Assembly (NCBI RefSeq): GCF_022346995.1
Contig: NZ_JAKRNM010000001.1
Coordinates: 868,001 to 932,000, forward strand
Reading direction: 5' to 3'
Length of the DNA stretch: 64,000 bases
DNA from: Paenibacillus sp. ACRRY
GTDB lineage: Bacteria > Bacillota > Bacilli > Paenibacillales > Paenibacillaceae
The position numbers were made by a program, and so were the translations under genes. Every line of letters begins with the position of its first letter. Position 1 is the first letter of the stretch. Shown here piece after piece: positions 50,972-60,832 of the stretch. Under the pieces are notes generated by a model that searched no databases, was not told the origin of the DNA, and worked only from the letters and a program-made list of their open reading frames with translations.

Positions 50972-53900
50972 TCAGCGCCCCGACGCTCTTAGGATATCGT
51001 AGAGCGTCTCACTAAAGACGCGACCCGGGATCTGTCCCAGAGCAATGCTTTTGTTGTTACTGTAATAATAGTTTCGCTTGTTCTCCGGTCTGAAGAAATG
51101 AAGGGATTCCAGCGTAATATCGTCCATCCCCTCGTAATACGTGATACTGGTACCGCTGAAATGCAATTCAGCTACATATTCATCGTACTCCTTGTAAAAT
51201 TCATGATACCATCCGCCGTCCATTGCCGGCCCTTTGATCCAACCGAATTTCTCCAGTGCTTTCGGGAAAGCTGTCGGTGAAAACTCCGATTCCGGAAGTC
51301 GGGAGTACTCCTCAAGCTTGATGTCTTCTTCCTCAGGCAGGTGAATTTCACGGTTAAGCTGCTCGAAAGGCTGCTTCACTTCGTAGTCTTCGAGCTGTGT
51401 TTTCCAGCCGTCCAGAGTGGATGCTTCAAGTTCAAGAGGGTGTACGAGTCCTACCTGTGTATTCAAAGGCAGTTCATATTCATCCTCATCAACAGTATTA
51501 AATGTGCCATCTTCCATATAGCGGAAGGTGCTATTCAGATGACCATCTTCATAGGTGCCCCAGATCAGACCTACAGCAAATTTTTGCATGATTACATTCT
51601 TAACAAAGAGTGCCTTCCACTCTTCAGCCGACCACAAACGCTGCTTGGACAATGATTCTTCCAGGCGCTGTGCTTGAATGCCCACCATTGTTTTGAGATC
51701 TTTCTTCAGCTGCGTAAAACGTGCTTTGGATTGTGCAGCGAGCTCTGCATCATCCTTCTGTGCCGCGGCAGGCAAGCTTTTCACCGTTTTACCCGTTTCT
51801 TCATTCAGAACGACGACCTGCAGATCCCCATTCACTTTAATTAGGAATGAACGCTCACCGTAACTAAGCCGCATCGTTCCTGACTCGTCAAAACCAAGCG
51901 AGGTCACAAGCCGGTCTTCCAACTGTTCCGGCGTAAGTCCCAAGTTGTCGGCCGCAAGCTGCAGTGCTTCTTCTGCCGCGCCTTTAACCTGCCGGTTCTT
52001 CACACTGCGTTTAATTTTATCAATGGCCATGAGAGCAGATGGTTCTTTTAGATAAGCTAGTACCTTCACAGCATCTGCCGCAATAGCTCCCCGGCTGTTT
52101 TCGGTCCATTCCTTAATTTGAGGAGTCAAAATGTTAACGATTTGCACACTGCCAAAGAGTGCAGAGATATACATCAGCCACTTCTCTTTTGCAGGGGCAC
52201 CTTCCTGAATCCATAACTGAAGCAGCTCAGTCGCGAATCGCGATAACGATTTTACGTCTGCATACTCGCGCAGTTCATTCAGCCTTTCGTTCGGTGCAGA
52301 TGTATGATCTACCGATTGCACCAGAATATATTGCTTGATTCGATCATCCAAAGGTTGATTGTCTTCCGAACGAATAAGAGAAGGTAAGTCCTTCAGGGAT
52401 AACCAACCAAATCTAGCCAGCTTTTTGGCATCCGCCTGATCAGCAAGTGCAGCATGTGCATATTCCGGGCTTTGATCTGCGGTGTCCAGCAGAATTTGAA
52501 TCAAGTTCTTCCATTCCGCCGACTTCTCTCCCTCCAGAAGCTCACGATATATCTCCTTATTATGATCCAGGCTGCGAATTGCGCTAAGCGCCATTTCTTT
52601 CACGCTTGCTTTTTTCTCTGAGCGATAGATCGTTGTGAAGAGTTTTGGATCTGGCAGACGATTGAATTCGGATAAAGCGAGACCATTGGCTTTTTTGGAT
52701 GAATCCTGTAATCCGGCGCGAATCGCCTCGGCCAGTTTCTCCGTCTTGAGTTCACTTCGCTGCTCGAAGGTAATCTCCAAAATTAAGATACGTGTGTCCG
52801 TTGGGAGCTTTTTATACTGTCCCAGAGCATAGTCGAGATTTTGCTGAATGATCCGGCGATACTCATCCTGAGGCATTGCTTTGTACCTGTAATCCGTCAT
52901 CCCGTTTAACGAAATCAAACTGGTTAACAGCTTATCCTGCTGAATCTCTGGATCTTGCCCATAACGCTGCAGCAGCTTCTCTCCGCTGAAAGCGTAGGAA
53001 CGATACATATCCGAGACGATATCCAGCGTCCAGTCCGGAAAGGTAGCCAGAATTACAAACCGGCGCATCGCCTCTGAATCCACTGGCAGGAAGCTGATGG
53101 CAATCAGACTCTGAATGCGTTTTTTGTCCCGATTCAGATTGTTAAACAGACTGCGGCTGTTTGAGTCTTTCCAGTAATCTTCAAACGAAGTCTGACCTTC
53201 CAGATACCGTGCAATGGCAAGACCACTGCGACCACCATCGAGTGGCTCCCGGAGTACTGCAGAGACAGCTTGTTCAACCGTCCCGTCCGCATCAGGGATT
53301 TCTCTACCTTGATCTTCCAATATCTTTTGGATAACCAACTTGAGGTATGGTGTTTTGAGAATATGATAAGCTCGTATGGATTGTTCCGGATCGCTCTTAA
53401 TAGCCGACTGGATCGTCTGCCATGATATCGTATACATATTCAATTCGTTATTCATGAGCTCGATCAGTTGGTATGGTTCTTCCAGGGGAAGTAGACCAGC
53501 AAGCAGCCCGTCGGCATTCTTGGCTCTGGAATCCATGCTCATCATATACATGCGCATTTCAAAAGGATAGATTTCATGCAGCTGAGTTATTGCTTCCATT
53601 AGTGCATGACCTGTTTCGCCTTTGTTTTCGAGGAACCGGTCTTTGCCCCCATGGACATTGATCAGATACAACAACGAACTGCTTATCAATATCATGGTCT
53701 GGTGGAACACATTCTGAGACAATTGTTCTTTTTTATTCAATGAAGTGTCCGGGTACAGCTCTTCAATCAAGCGATTTCGTTTTTGCTGAAGAAATTCCGG
53801 TTCCAGATCATGCATAGACCGATTAGACCGGCTCTGCATGGAGCACACAATCAGTGGCTCAATAAGCTTATGTAACGTCGGACGGAGCTGCAATGCATCA

Positions 53901-54532
53901 TCAGCAACGACCAGTTGAAGTAACTCAGGCAGTTGGTTGCTTAGTAATTGCAGCTGCGCTGCCTGTGAGGGAACATCGTTCAGCTTGGAATACAGTTTCA
54001 AGAGAAGCAAAGCGTCGATAATTTCCCGCTCATGGTTGCCATAACCGTTGCCTTTCTTGGACTCAACAAACACCTGTACACGGCTTAGCCTGCTTTTGAG
54101 CTCATCTACAATTTCTTTTTCTCCAGCAAACTGACGTATTTTCTCCAATCGGGACAGCAGTCCACCGATCCGATCCGGGCTTTTGCTCTTTCCACTTAAG
54201 CCGTAAGCTTCAGAATCATTGCCGAGACAAATGGTGAAACCATCAGTAGCCCACGAATTCCGTCTGGAGTAATGGGATTCCAGGTGAATGACAATAGCAC
54301 CTGCCCGGAAAAAAATATCTCCATCATCTTTCTTGGCAAGCTTCATGAGAGCATCAATTGTATAGTAGACATAATGGCTGGAGTTCCCCAACATTTCAGG
54401 AAACTTGTCCGTGTTTCCAAGCACATAATCAATGATTTCTTGACTCCGATCTGTTTTCAGGGAGTAATCCTTCGAGCACATCTCGGCAAACTTCTCAACT
54501 AACGCCTCAACAGCGCGATCTGTAGTAAGCAT
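50972..54532 (-). CDS. DUF4132 large protein (YehI/MolR-like)
   Basis: The 1186-residue protein is a mostly helical, HEAT-like repeat protein ending in the DUF4132 domain (about 1000-1185, containing VKNVIMQKFAVGLIWGTYEDG and FYKEYDEYVAELHFSG). E. coli YehI is of the same size and family. A longer frame exists, but GGAGGAATGTGTA before ATG 54532 fixes the start. It lies 49 bp after the VWA gene. Probably a scaffold acting with the MoxR-VWA pair; its biochemical role is unknown. Confidence 0.88.
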   Translation of the reverse strand: MLTTDRAVEALVEKFAEMCSKDYSLKTDRSQEIIDYVLGNTDKFPEMLGNSSHYVYYTIDALMKLAKKDDGDIFFRAGAIVIHLESHYSRRNSWATDGFTICLGNDSEAYGLSGKSKSPDRIGGLLSRLEKIRQFAGEKEIVDELKSRLSRVQVFVESKKGNGYGNHEREIIDALLLLKLYSKLNDVPSQAAQLQLLSNQLPELLQLVVADDALQLRPTLHKLIEPLIVCSMQSRSNRSMHDLEPEFLQQKRNRLIEELYPDTSLNKKEQLSQNVFHQTMILISSSLLYLINVHGGKDRFLENKGETGHALMEAITQLHEIYPFEMRMYMMSMDSRAKNADGLLAGLLPLEEPYQLIELMNNELNMYTISWQTIQSAIKSDPEQSIRAYHILKTPYLKLVIQKILEDQGREIPDADGTVEQAVSAVLREPLDGGRSGLAIARYLEGQTSFEDYWKDSNSRSLFNNLNRDKKRIQSLIAISFLPVDSEAMRRFVILATFPDWTLDIVSDMYRSYAFSGEKLLQRYGQDPEIQQDKLLTSLISLNGMTDYRYKAMPQDEYRRIIQQNLDYALGQYKKLPTDTRILILEITFEQRSELKTEKLAEAIRAGLQDSSKKANGLALSEFNRLPDPKLFTTIYRSEKKASVKEMALSAIRSLDHNKEIYRELLEGEKSAEWKNLIQILLDTADQSPEYAHAALADQADAKKLARFGWLSLKDLPSLIRSEDNQPLDDRIKQYILVQSVDHTSAPNERLNELREYADVKSLSRFATELLQLWIQEGAPAKEKWLMYISALFGSVQIVNILTPQIKEWTENSRGAIAADAVKVLAYLKEPSALMAIDKIKRSVKNRQVKGAAEEALQLAADNLGLTPEQLEDRLVTSLGFDESGTMRLSYGERSFLIKVNGDLQVVVLNEETGKTVKSLPAAAQKDDAELAAQSKARFTQLKKDLKTMVGIQAQRLEESLSKQRLWSAEEWKALFVKNVIMQKFAVGLIWGTYEDGHLNSTFRYMEDGTFNTVDEDEYELPLNTQVGLVHPLELEASTLDGWKTQLEDYEVKQPFEQLNREIHLPEEEDIKLEEYSRLPESEFSPTAFPKALEKFGWIKGPAMDGGWYHEFYKEYDEYVAELHFSGTSITYYEGMDDITLESLHFFRPENKRNYYYSNNKSIALGQIPGRVFSETLYDILRASGR

Positions 54533-54581
54533 TACACATTCCTCCTTAAATTTTGAGTGAACATACCTTGTTATAAATTCA

Positions 54582-55772
54582 TTACGTGATAATCTCGCCG
54601 ATCCAGTCTGCAAGTTCGTTAGGGGTAATTGCGGCGACATGCGCTCCCATATTGGTTAGGGTTTGTGCGGCATGTTTGTTATACACGGTATCCCCATTAA
54701 AATCGAGTGCAGTGAGCACCAGCAGTTTGCAACCAGCATCCATAATATCCTTGCACGCTTTATACATGTGTTGGATCGGATATCCCTCTTCCAGATCACT
54801 TACAAGGATGTAGATCGTTTTGCCAGGATTATCAATCAATGTCTCGCCATAACGCAGAGCCTTGGTAATGTGGGTTCCTCCGCCAAGCTGTACACTCATG
54901 AGCACGTCAACCGGATCATCCAACCTGTCACTTAGATCGACTACCTGGGTATCAAATATAAACAAGTGCGTGCGCAGTGCATTCAAACGGTAGAAGATAC
55001 TGGCCATTACTGAGCTGTAGATGACCGAGTCCATCATACTGCCACTCTCGTCAACAGCGATAATGACGTTCCATTTATTATGCGGCTTTATATTACCGTC
55101 AAAATACAGACGATCAATCACAAATCTGCGGTTGACTCGATCAACATTTTTCAGGTTCTTGGTAATGGTTCGTTTGAAATTTAGATTACGCAGGGACTTT
55201 ACAGAACTTGGTGTGTAACGGCTGCGTTTTCCCATGATGCTGGCTCTGGTCTGGGACTCCAGTTTACGCTGAAGTTCCTCAACTACAGTCCGTACGATCT
55301 CCTTCGCACTCCGCAGGACGTCCCCTTTCATTCGTCCTTTGAATTGCATGATGTTTTTCAGCAGGTTCATGTTGGGTTCAAGAGACTCCAGCAGTTTTTT
55401 GTCGGTTAACAGCTCTGTTAGGCCATAACGATCCAGTGCCTGTTTCTCCAGCAGCTCCACGGTTGGCTTGGGGAACAACTCCCTGACCTTATGCAGCCAG
55501 TTTGGTACCGTAAGAATAGAGGATCCACGTCCTCCTTCTTTACGGTATCCCTGTTCTTCGCCGTATTCCCGATTGTAGAGGTAACCCAGAATTTCATCGA
55601 TTTCGGTATACTTGAAATGCTCAGCGTCGTATGCATCCGTATTCGATAAGCCTTCTTCAGCAGAATCTCCTAAGATCAATCGCCATCGGTTTAGCGTTTC
55701 AGCCTGTTTGGATACAGGAAGGGGCTTCAATTCAACTGGGGCTCTTTCCCCTTTGTTCAAATCAGCTTCCAT
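54582..55772 (-). CDS. VWA-domain protein (YehP-like)
   Basis: The 396-residue protein ends in a von Willebrand A domain with an intact MIDAS: Asp241-Glu-Ser243-Gly-Ser245, Thr in QLGGGTHITKA, and Asp in LVSDLEEGYP. The N-terminal ~230 residues are helical and basic. VWA proteins paired with MoxR ATPases act as metal-dependent adaptors that remodel or assemble partner complexes. It overlaps the DUF5682 stop by 16 bp. The E. coli counterpart by family and neighbours is YehP. Confidence 0.9.
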   Translation of the reverse strand: MEADLNKGERAPVELKPLPVSKQAETLNRWRLILGDSAEEGLSNTDAYDAEHFKYTEIDEILGYLYNREYGEEQGYRKEGGRGSSILTVPNWLHKVRELFPKPTVELLEKQALDRYGLTELLTDKKLLESLEPNMNLLKNIMQFKGRMKGDVLRSAKEIVRTVVEELQRKLESQTRASIMGKRSRYTPSSVKSLRNLNFKRTITKNLKNVDRVNRRFVIDRLYFDGNIKPHNKWNVIIAVDESGSMMDSVIYSSVMASIFYRLNALRTHLFIFDTQVVDLSDRLDDPVDVLMSVQLGGGTHITKALRYGETLIDNPGKTIYILVSDLEEGYPIQHMYKACKDIMDAGCKLLVLTALDFNGDTVYNKHAAQTLTNMGAHVAAITPNELADWIGEIIT

Positions 55773-58171
55773 GTCTCAAACTCCTTCCGAATGGCTTCAT
55801 CCCAGGATTTCACCTGAATCAGCGTTAGTTCGTCGACCCCCGGCATCACCATCTCTTCGGCTTGAACCTGATGCAGCTTCGCAACCCGATCCGCAATCAG
55901 AGTTGTCTCCATAGGTGTAAAGTAAGTGAATGCAAGCCTTAGTTCCGGGATCATCAACATAAAATCATCATGATCCAGCTGCTCTATCATGTAATTCAGC
56001 TCTGATAGCAGCTGATCTTCATATAAAAATGCATCACGTGCGACGGAAAATACGCCCTGTAAATACAGTGCAGTCTGCCGCATTTGATCCGGCGTTCCGC
56101 GAATGTACCCCCGAGCACGATCAACGATCTCTTCCCTTGAGCGATCACCGAGTCCCGAGGAAATGGCCAGGCATACGCCTTCGAGTTGAGCCGGAAGGCT
56201 GTGGTCTGCCAGCAGTTCATTCAGATGAGCTCTGAAGGTTTCATCCCGGTAGCGTTCTTCGGAAGATTCCGCCAGCATCGCGAGCAGCTTCAGCCCCTGT
56301 ATAACAGGCTGATGCTCATCAGGATTCGTTCTCGCGAGCTGCAGTAGTTTGTCCACAGCGTTATTGTAGGCCTCGGCAACCAGTTCTGGGAGATGACTGT
56401 CATCCGATAATCCCAGTAATCTTCGGTGCTGATGAACTCGGTCCAGAATATGAAGACTCCCGCAGAGCGAGAGGAAATTCCCGTCTTTTCTCAGTGCTGA
56501 TCGGACTTGATCATACAATTGCGCTGCTGTATCCTGTAAACCCATGAGCAATGCCTGGAGCATGGATTTGGCAAGATCACCACTATGATGATCCGGGATG
56601 TCCTGCATGTGTTCTGCCATTTTCCGGGTTGCCGCTTCCTGAACGGTACCACCATAGAGTGAATTTTCAATTAATCTTGCTTCAATTCTTGATGAATAGG
56701 TATAGATCCAGGTCTCCCGGACCAAATTCATATCTCGCTGGGCGATCCAGTCTGGCCCGGATTGGCGTTTCGCGAATTCGGGAACCAGATAGGTAATGCA
56801 TTGAAACAATTGACTAAGCTGCCGATGCTCTGGTTTGGCATATAGATCAAGGACCTTCTTGTGCTGACCGGTCGTACGAATCTGCAGCTTCGCTACCGCA
56901 CAGCGGGCTTTGAAATCTTCAACGATCGGTATGTTGAATGAATTGGGGGCCACACTTCCTATGGCATCTCCGGTCAGAAGAAGCTGGAGCTCATGCAGCG
57001 GTCTTTCTGTAGCAAGTGTAAGCTCACCTTTGACAAAAGAAGACGTTGCCGCGTCCATCAGCTCATAGACTCCGCCTTCTTTTTTATCCCGAAGCGCTGC
57101 AAGCCCCTGCACCATGCTGTATGCCTCAATCGCGTCACTGGTCGATACGTGCTCATGGCCCTTACGGAGTGCACGTGTAAGCTTGGACAGAAGATTCACC
57201 GCCGTTACGTTGTAAGCGGTACTTTTCTTGCGGAGCAGCTCACTCCATATCATGTCGTAGTAATTCACATATGGCATTCCACTCGCGTAACCATTCAGAC
57301 GATCCGCTTCTGCAAAGGTGTACACCATGGGATACATCTGCTGATGTACTGAATTCACGGCTCCAGAGCTTATGTTCTTCTTCACAGGCTTGTCCGAAGA
57401 CTTCTGCGAACCCGAGTCTGTTTCCAAGCCCAGTAGCCCGTACGTATGGAATCCACCTGTAATGACAAGCACGCGATCATATTTCAGGGAAGCCTCACGG
57501 ATGCAGCTTCGCATGTGCTCTTCTCTGGCAAAATCACCGGAACGGTGTAACCGATCAGCTGTGTAACACATACGGGATAACGTACAATAGGTGAACACAT
57601 CCTGCACAAATTCCTTTGTGGATTTCTCCAAGCCACCGATCTCAAACACTTTCTCCCATAGTTCGTCGAAGCTGCGACAGTTCATTTTTTGACACAAACG
57701 GTTGATAAAGTCCGAACTGGCCAGCAGCGTCTCATCCTGAACAGAGATTTCATGCTGCTCTGCTTTTTCCTTGTTAGAGAAATGATAGTAATCGAGATCA
57801 ATAAACTGCGCAGGAATACCAAGCCTCGATGCCTCCCGTAACGCTACATATTCAGGGGAATAACGCAGCATCGGATAATAACACGCTGCGCGGTCATCCT
57901 CGCTCTCATAGGTATAATACAAGCTGACCGGAGGGATCGTTGCTTCATCAGCCAGCACGGAGAGAAATGGATTACCGCTCTCCGGTCCTTCGATCAGAAT
58001 ACTGTCCGGCTTGTATTCCTCAATCAATTGCAATAAATGATAAGAGCAAACCGGGCTATGATGCCTTATCGGAAAATAAACCGTACCATTATTCAGGCTA
58101 TACACCTGAGATTCAAAGAGGGTTTGTAACTGGGTAACATCCGGCTCCACTTGTGGCGCTACCCGATCCAT
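55757..58171 (-). CDS. DUF5682 protein (YehM-like)
   Basis: The 804-residue protein has the DUF5682 opening FPIRHHSPVCSYHL followed by SILIEGPESGN, an alpha/beta domain that resembles the TraB/ChaN-like hydrolase fold by motif. Then comes a long helical C-terminal region. GGAG 6 nt before ATG 58171 fixes the start; an upstream in-frame ATG has no site. It overlaps the MoxR stop by 13 bp. The conserved His residues may form a metal or catalytic site, but no reaction is known. Confidence 0.88.
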   Translation of the reverse strand: MDRVAPQVEPDVTQLQTLFESQVYSLNNGTVYFPIRHHSPVCSYHLLQLIEEYKPDSILIEGPESGNPFLSVLADEATIPPVSLYYTYESEDDRAACYYPMLRYSPEYVALREASRLGIPAQFIDLDYYHFSNKEKAEQHEISVQDETLLASSDFINRLCQKMNCRSFDELWEKVFEIGGLEKSTKEFVQDVFTYCTLSRMCYTADRLHRSGDFAREEHMRSCIREASLKYDRVLVITGGFHTYGLLGLETDSGSQKSSDKPVKKNISSGAVNSVHQQMYPMVYTFAEADRLNGYASGMPYVNYYDMIWSELLRKKSTAYNVTAVNLLSKLTRALRKGHEHVSTSDAIEAYSMVQGLAALRDKKEGGVYELMDAATSSFVKGELTLATERPLHELQLLLTGDAIGSVAPNSFNIPIVEDFKARCAVAKLQIRTTGQHKKVLDLYAKPEHRQLSQLFQCITYLVPEFAKRQSGPDWIAQRDMNLVRETWIYTYSSRIEARLIENSLYGGTVQEAATRKMAEHMQDIPDHHSGDLAKSMLQALLMGLQDTAAQLYDQVRSALRKDGNFLSLCGSLHILDRVHQHRRLLGLSDDSHLPELVAEAYNNAVDKLLQLARTNPDEHQPVIQGLKLLAMLAESSEERYRDETFRAHLNELLADHSLPAQLEGVCLAISSGLGDRSREEIVDRARGYIRGTPDQMRQTALYLQGVFSVARDAFLYEDQLLSELNYMIEQLDHDDFMLMIPELRLAFTYFTPMETTLIADRVAKLHQVQAEEMVMPGVDELTLIQVKSWDEAIRKEFETWKLI

Positions 58172-59259
58172 TTTTTCTCCTCGTAATAGTCCTTCCAAAT
58201 CCCCTCTTCTTTTGAGCGCTCCTTCACAACCTTGGAGAAGTAGGCTTTCAGAACGGACAGATCCTTGTCATTTTCCTTGGCAATGGTTCCAAGCATGTTC
58301 TGAACCAGACGATCCAATGCGATCCCCTTATCCTCGTAATAATAAGAAGTCATAGCACTTTGTACATATACGGAAACAGCTTCAGCGGTACTCATGGAAG
58401 CTTGTGGCGTGTCCAGCTTGTAACCTTCACGACTCATGCCGGTACGCAGTTCCATAAATGTCGTAGCAAGGAGCTCGACCACATCCGGATTAATTTCAAT
58501 ATCAATATCGCTATGTAATAAAAGGCTTCGTGCCTGGGATTCAATAATTTTCGCTTCCATCTTCACACTGCTGATCGGCTTGATCGTTTCGAAGTTGAAA
58601 CGGCGTTTCAGCGCACCGCTCATCTCGTTAACACCCTTATCACGAATATTCGCTGTAGCAATAACGTTAAACCCCGGCTTGGCAAACAGCACACCACCAT
58701 CGAGCTCAGGAATACTCATGACTTTGTCGCTTAGAATACTGATCAGACTATCCTGTGCTTCAGCGGGACAACGTGTAATCTCTTCGAAACGGGTGATGAT
58801 GCCTTTCTTCATGCCGCTGTATAACGGGGCTGGCACCAGAGCCGCTTCCGATGGACCTTTATCAAGCAGCATTGCGTAGTTCCAAGAATACTTGATCATG
58901 TCCTCTGTTGTGCCTGCCGTACCCTGAATGGTGTTTAGACTGGTTCCCGAGATCGCAGCTGTCAGCAGCTCACTGAGCATCGTCTTCGCTGTTCCCGGTT
59001 CTCCCACCAGCATTAAGCCGCGATTGCCCGCCAGCGTTACCACCGCACGTTCAATTAAGACGTCATTTCCATAAAATTTACGAGTAATCGGTACGGCTTC
59101 TCCATCCAACATGGCGGGTTTGTCCCTGCCGATAATGAAATCACGCACATATGCGGGAGACAATAGCCAGTTTGGGGGGCGTTTTCCCTTGTCTTCCTCC
59201 CGAAGTGCGCGTAATTCAGTCTCATATAATGTCTCAGCCGGCGGCTTAAGCATTTCCAT
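58159..59259 (-). CDS. MoxR-type AAA+ ATPase (YehL-like)
   Basis: The 366-residue ATPase has Walker A GEPGTAKT (86-93), a Walker B-like GIITRFEEI with Glu159-Glu160, sensor 1 in VIATANIRD, and Arg finger region LKRRFNFE. It is the MoxR/YehL subfamily. The usual DE of Walker B is EE here. As first gene of the operon it would drive ATP-dependent remodelling with the VWA protein. ATAAGGA-type site (GGAGATTAAGGATAACG) precedes the ATG. Confidence 0.92.
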   Translation of the reverse strand: MEMLKPPAETLYETELRALREEDKGKRPPNWLLSPAYVRDFIIGRDKPAMLDGEAVPITRKFYGNDVLIERAVVTLAGNRGLMLVGEPGTAKTMLSELLTAAISGTSLNTIQGTAGTTEDMIKYSWNYAMLLDKGPSEAALVPAPLYSGMKKGIITRFEEITRCPAEAQDSLISILSDKVMSIPELDGGVLFAKPGFNVIATANIRDKGVNEMSGALKRRFNFETIKPISSVKMEAKIIESQARSLLLHSDIDIEINPDVVELLATTFMELRTGMSREGYKLDTPQASMSTAEAVSVYVQSAMTSYYYEDKGIALDRLVQNMLGTIAKENDKDLSVLKAYFSKVVKERSKEEGIWKDYYEEKKWIG

Positions 59260-59479
59260 CGTTATCCTTAATCTCCTTCCACAAAACAGATCGTATGTTC
59301 TTATTCCTATTATTTTATCACAGTGGTCTATGAACCACCTTAGAAACCGGGAAAAATGGTTGAAACGTCCCTCTTATCAGAACTCTGAACTAAGTCTATG
59401 GACATGGGATATAGCGCATTTATGTATTCACAGACTACTAACTAATACGAGTGATGAATCTATCAATAATAAGACAAAT
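59260..59479. other. Intergenic region upstream of the MoxR operon
   Basis: Holds the presumed promoter of the minus-strand operon. I see no gene, repeat or clear operator. Confidence 0.4.
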
Positions 59480-59508
59480 AAAAAAACACAGACCACCGGC
59501 CTGTGTTT
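59480..59508 (-). terminator. Intrinsic terminator of the aldo/keto reductase gene
   Basis: AAACACAG and CTGTGTTT form the stem, with extra pairs in the GACCACCGGC loop, followed on the minus strand by TTTTT. It lies about 55 bp after the reductase stop. Confidence 0.75.
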
Positions 59509-59562
59509 CGTTCCAGTTTATGAAAAAATGTTTCCGCTAACCTGCAATCATATGTCTCCTGC

Positions 59563-60540
59563 TTACATTCTTCTTCCACAGGACGCCGAATATAGCTCAT
59601 ACCATTCATGTCGCGTTAGTTCAATCCGGGTTGCATCACGGCAGGCTCGAATGCGTTCCGGCCGAATTGAACCAATCACAGGCTGAATGCCTGCGGGATG
59701 TTTCATTAACCAAGCGAGTACAACGGATTCAGCCGTCACACCCCGTTCCCCGGCAATCTTATTCACGACCTGGACTGTATGTTCAATTTCGGGTCTCTGA
59801 CCTTCGACCACCCTGCCTGTAAATCTCCCTTGTGCAAGTGGTCCCCAAGCCTGCAGCTGGATATTCTCGGCCTGACAATACTCCATCGTACCATAAGGGA
59901 AGACTTGATCCTTGGCTTGGGGACGGTTCACGGTAACCCCTGCTTCCACAAATCCGATTTTGTCCAAACTCATCTCGAGCTGGTTCACGAAAAGAGGCAC
60001 CGAACTATTCAGCTGCAGCAGACGAATCTGTTCCGAACCCATGTTGGATACACCAAAATGTCTGACTTTTCCGGATTGATGGAGCCTCGCCAGTGCTTCA
60101 CCAATCTCCTGAGGATGCGCAAGAGGGTCAGGACGATGAAGTAAGAGAATGTCCAGGTACTCCACGCCGAGCCGAGACAAGATACCGTCAACACTGGCTT
60201 GAATATGCGCACCAGATGTATCGTAACGCTGCGGACCCTCGTCTTCCAGGGCAAGACGTATGCCGCATTTGGATTGAATGATGATCTGATCTCGCAACCC
60301 TTTTCTCTCTGACAGAATTCGTCCAAATACATGCTCTGCTTTGCCACGTGTATAGATATCAGCCAGGTCATAATGATTAATGCCGATCTCGAGAGCTGCT
60401 TCGACGGCCTGATGACCTTCATGTACCAGATCATTGGTGATGGGAAGTCCGTCCCACTCGCCTCCAAATCGCATACAACCTAATACAAGCGGACTCGCTG
60501 GAATCTGCCGACGATTCAGAGGAAGCCGTGATTCATTCAT
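59563..60540 (-). CDS. Aldo/keto reductase
   Basis: The 325-residue enzyme has a TIM-barrel AKR layout with the full tetrad: Asp and Tyr in YDLADIYTRGKAE, Lys in IIQSKCG, His in LLHRPDPL. The C-terminal GSIRPERI binds the NADPH phosphate. It reduces aldehydes or ketones with NADPH; the substrate is not evident. It resembles the YdhF group of oxidoreductases. GAGAGGAG precedes the ATG. It stands alone. Confidence 0.92.
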   Translation of the reverse strand: MNESRLPLNRRQIPASPLVLGCMRFGGEWDGLPITNDLVHEGHQAVEAALEIGINHYDLADIYTRGKAEHVFGRILSERKGLRDQIIIQSKCGIRLALEDEGPQRYDTSGAHIQASVDGILSRLGVEYLDILLLHRPDPLAHPQEIGEALARLHQSGKVRHFGVSNMGSEQIRLLQLNSSVPLFVNQLEMSLDKIGFVEAGVTVNRPQAKDQVFPYGTMEYCQAENIQLQAWGPLAQGRFTGRVVEGQRPEIEHTVQVVNKIAGERGVTAESVVLAWLMKHPAGIQPVIGSIRPERIRACRDATRIELTRHEWYELYSASCGRRM

Positions 60541-60832
60541 GATAGGTTGCTCCTCTCTTTGTAATTTTCATTCGTTTTGTTTCACTACTGTTTCTTCCTC
60601 ACGTCTACATTTTCCTTCTCCTTCCAATAAAATCTTCCTGTCCATGGATATGTCTTCTCCTTCTTTGCTCCTCCGCAGGAAAACCGATTTCAATAAAAAC
60701 AAGGTTTCAACGCTCTTTATATTGAATATATAGAGGGTGCAGGCTTTATGTATCAAGCCGAAGAAGCATACATATGATCCTTTTAGCAAAGGACTTCATA
60801 ACTGAGCTCTTGGATGAGAGGAGAGAATTGAA

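Noticed and set aside
50972..54640. Upstream start at 54640 for the DUF4132 gene
   Set aside because: The extension overlaps the VWA gene and lacks a ribosome site; GGAGG before 54532 is clear.
59111..59686. A 191-codon plus-strand frame across the MoxR and reductase gene ends
   Set aside because: It overlaps two well-supported minus-strand genes and a terminator, with composition of an antisense shadow.
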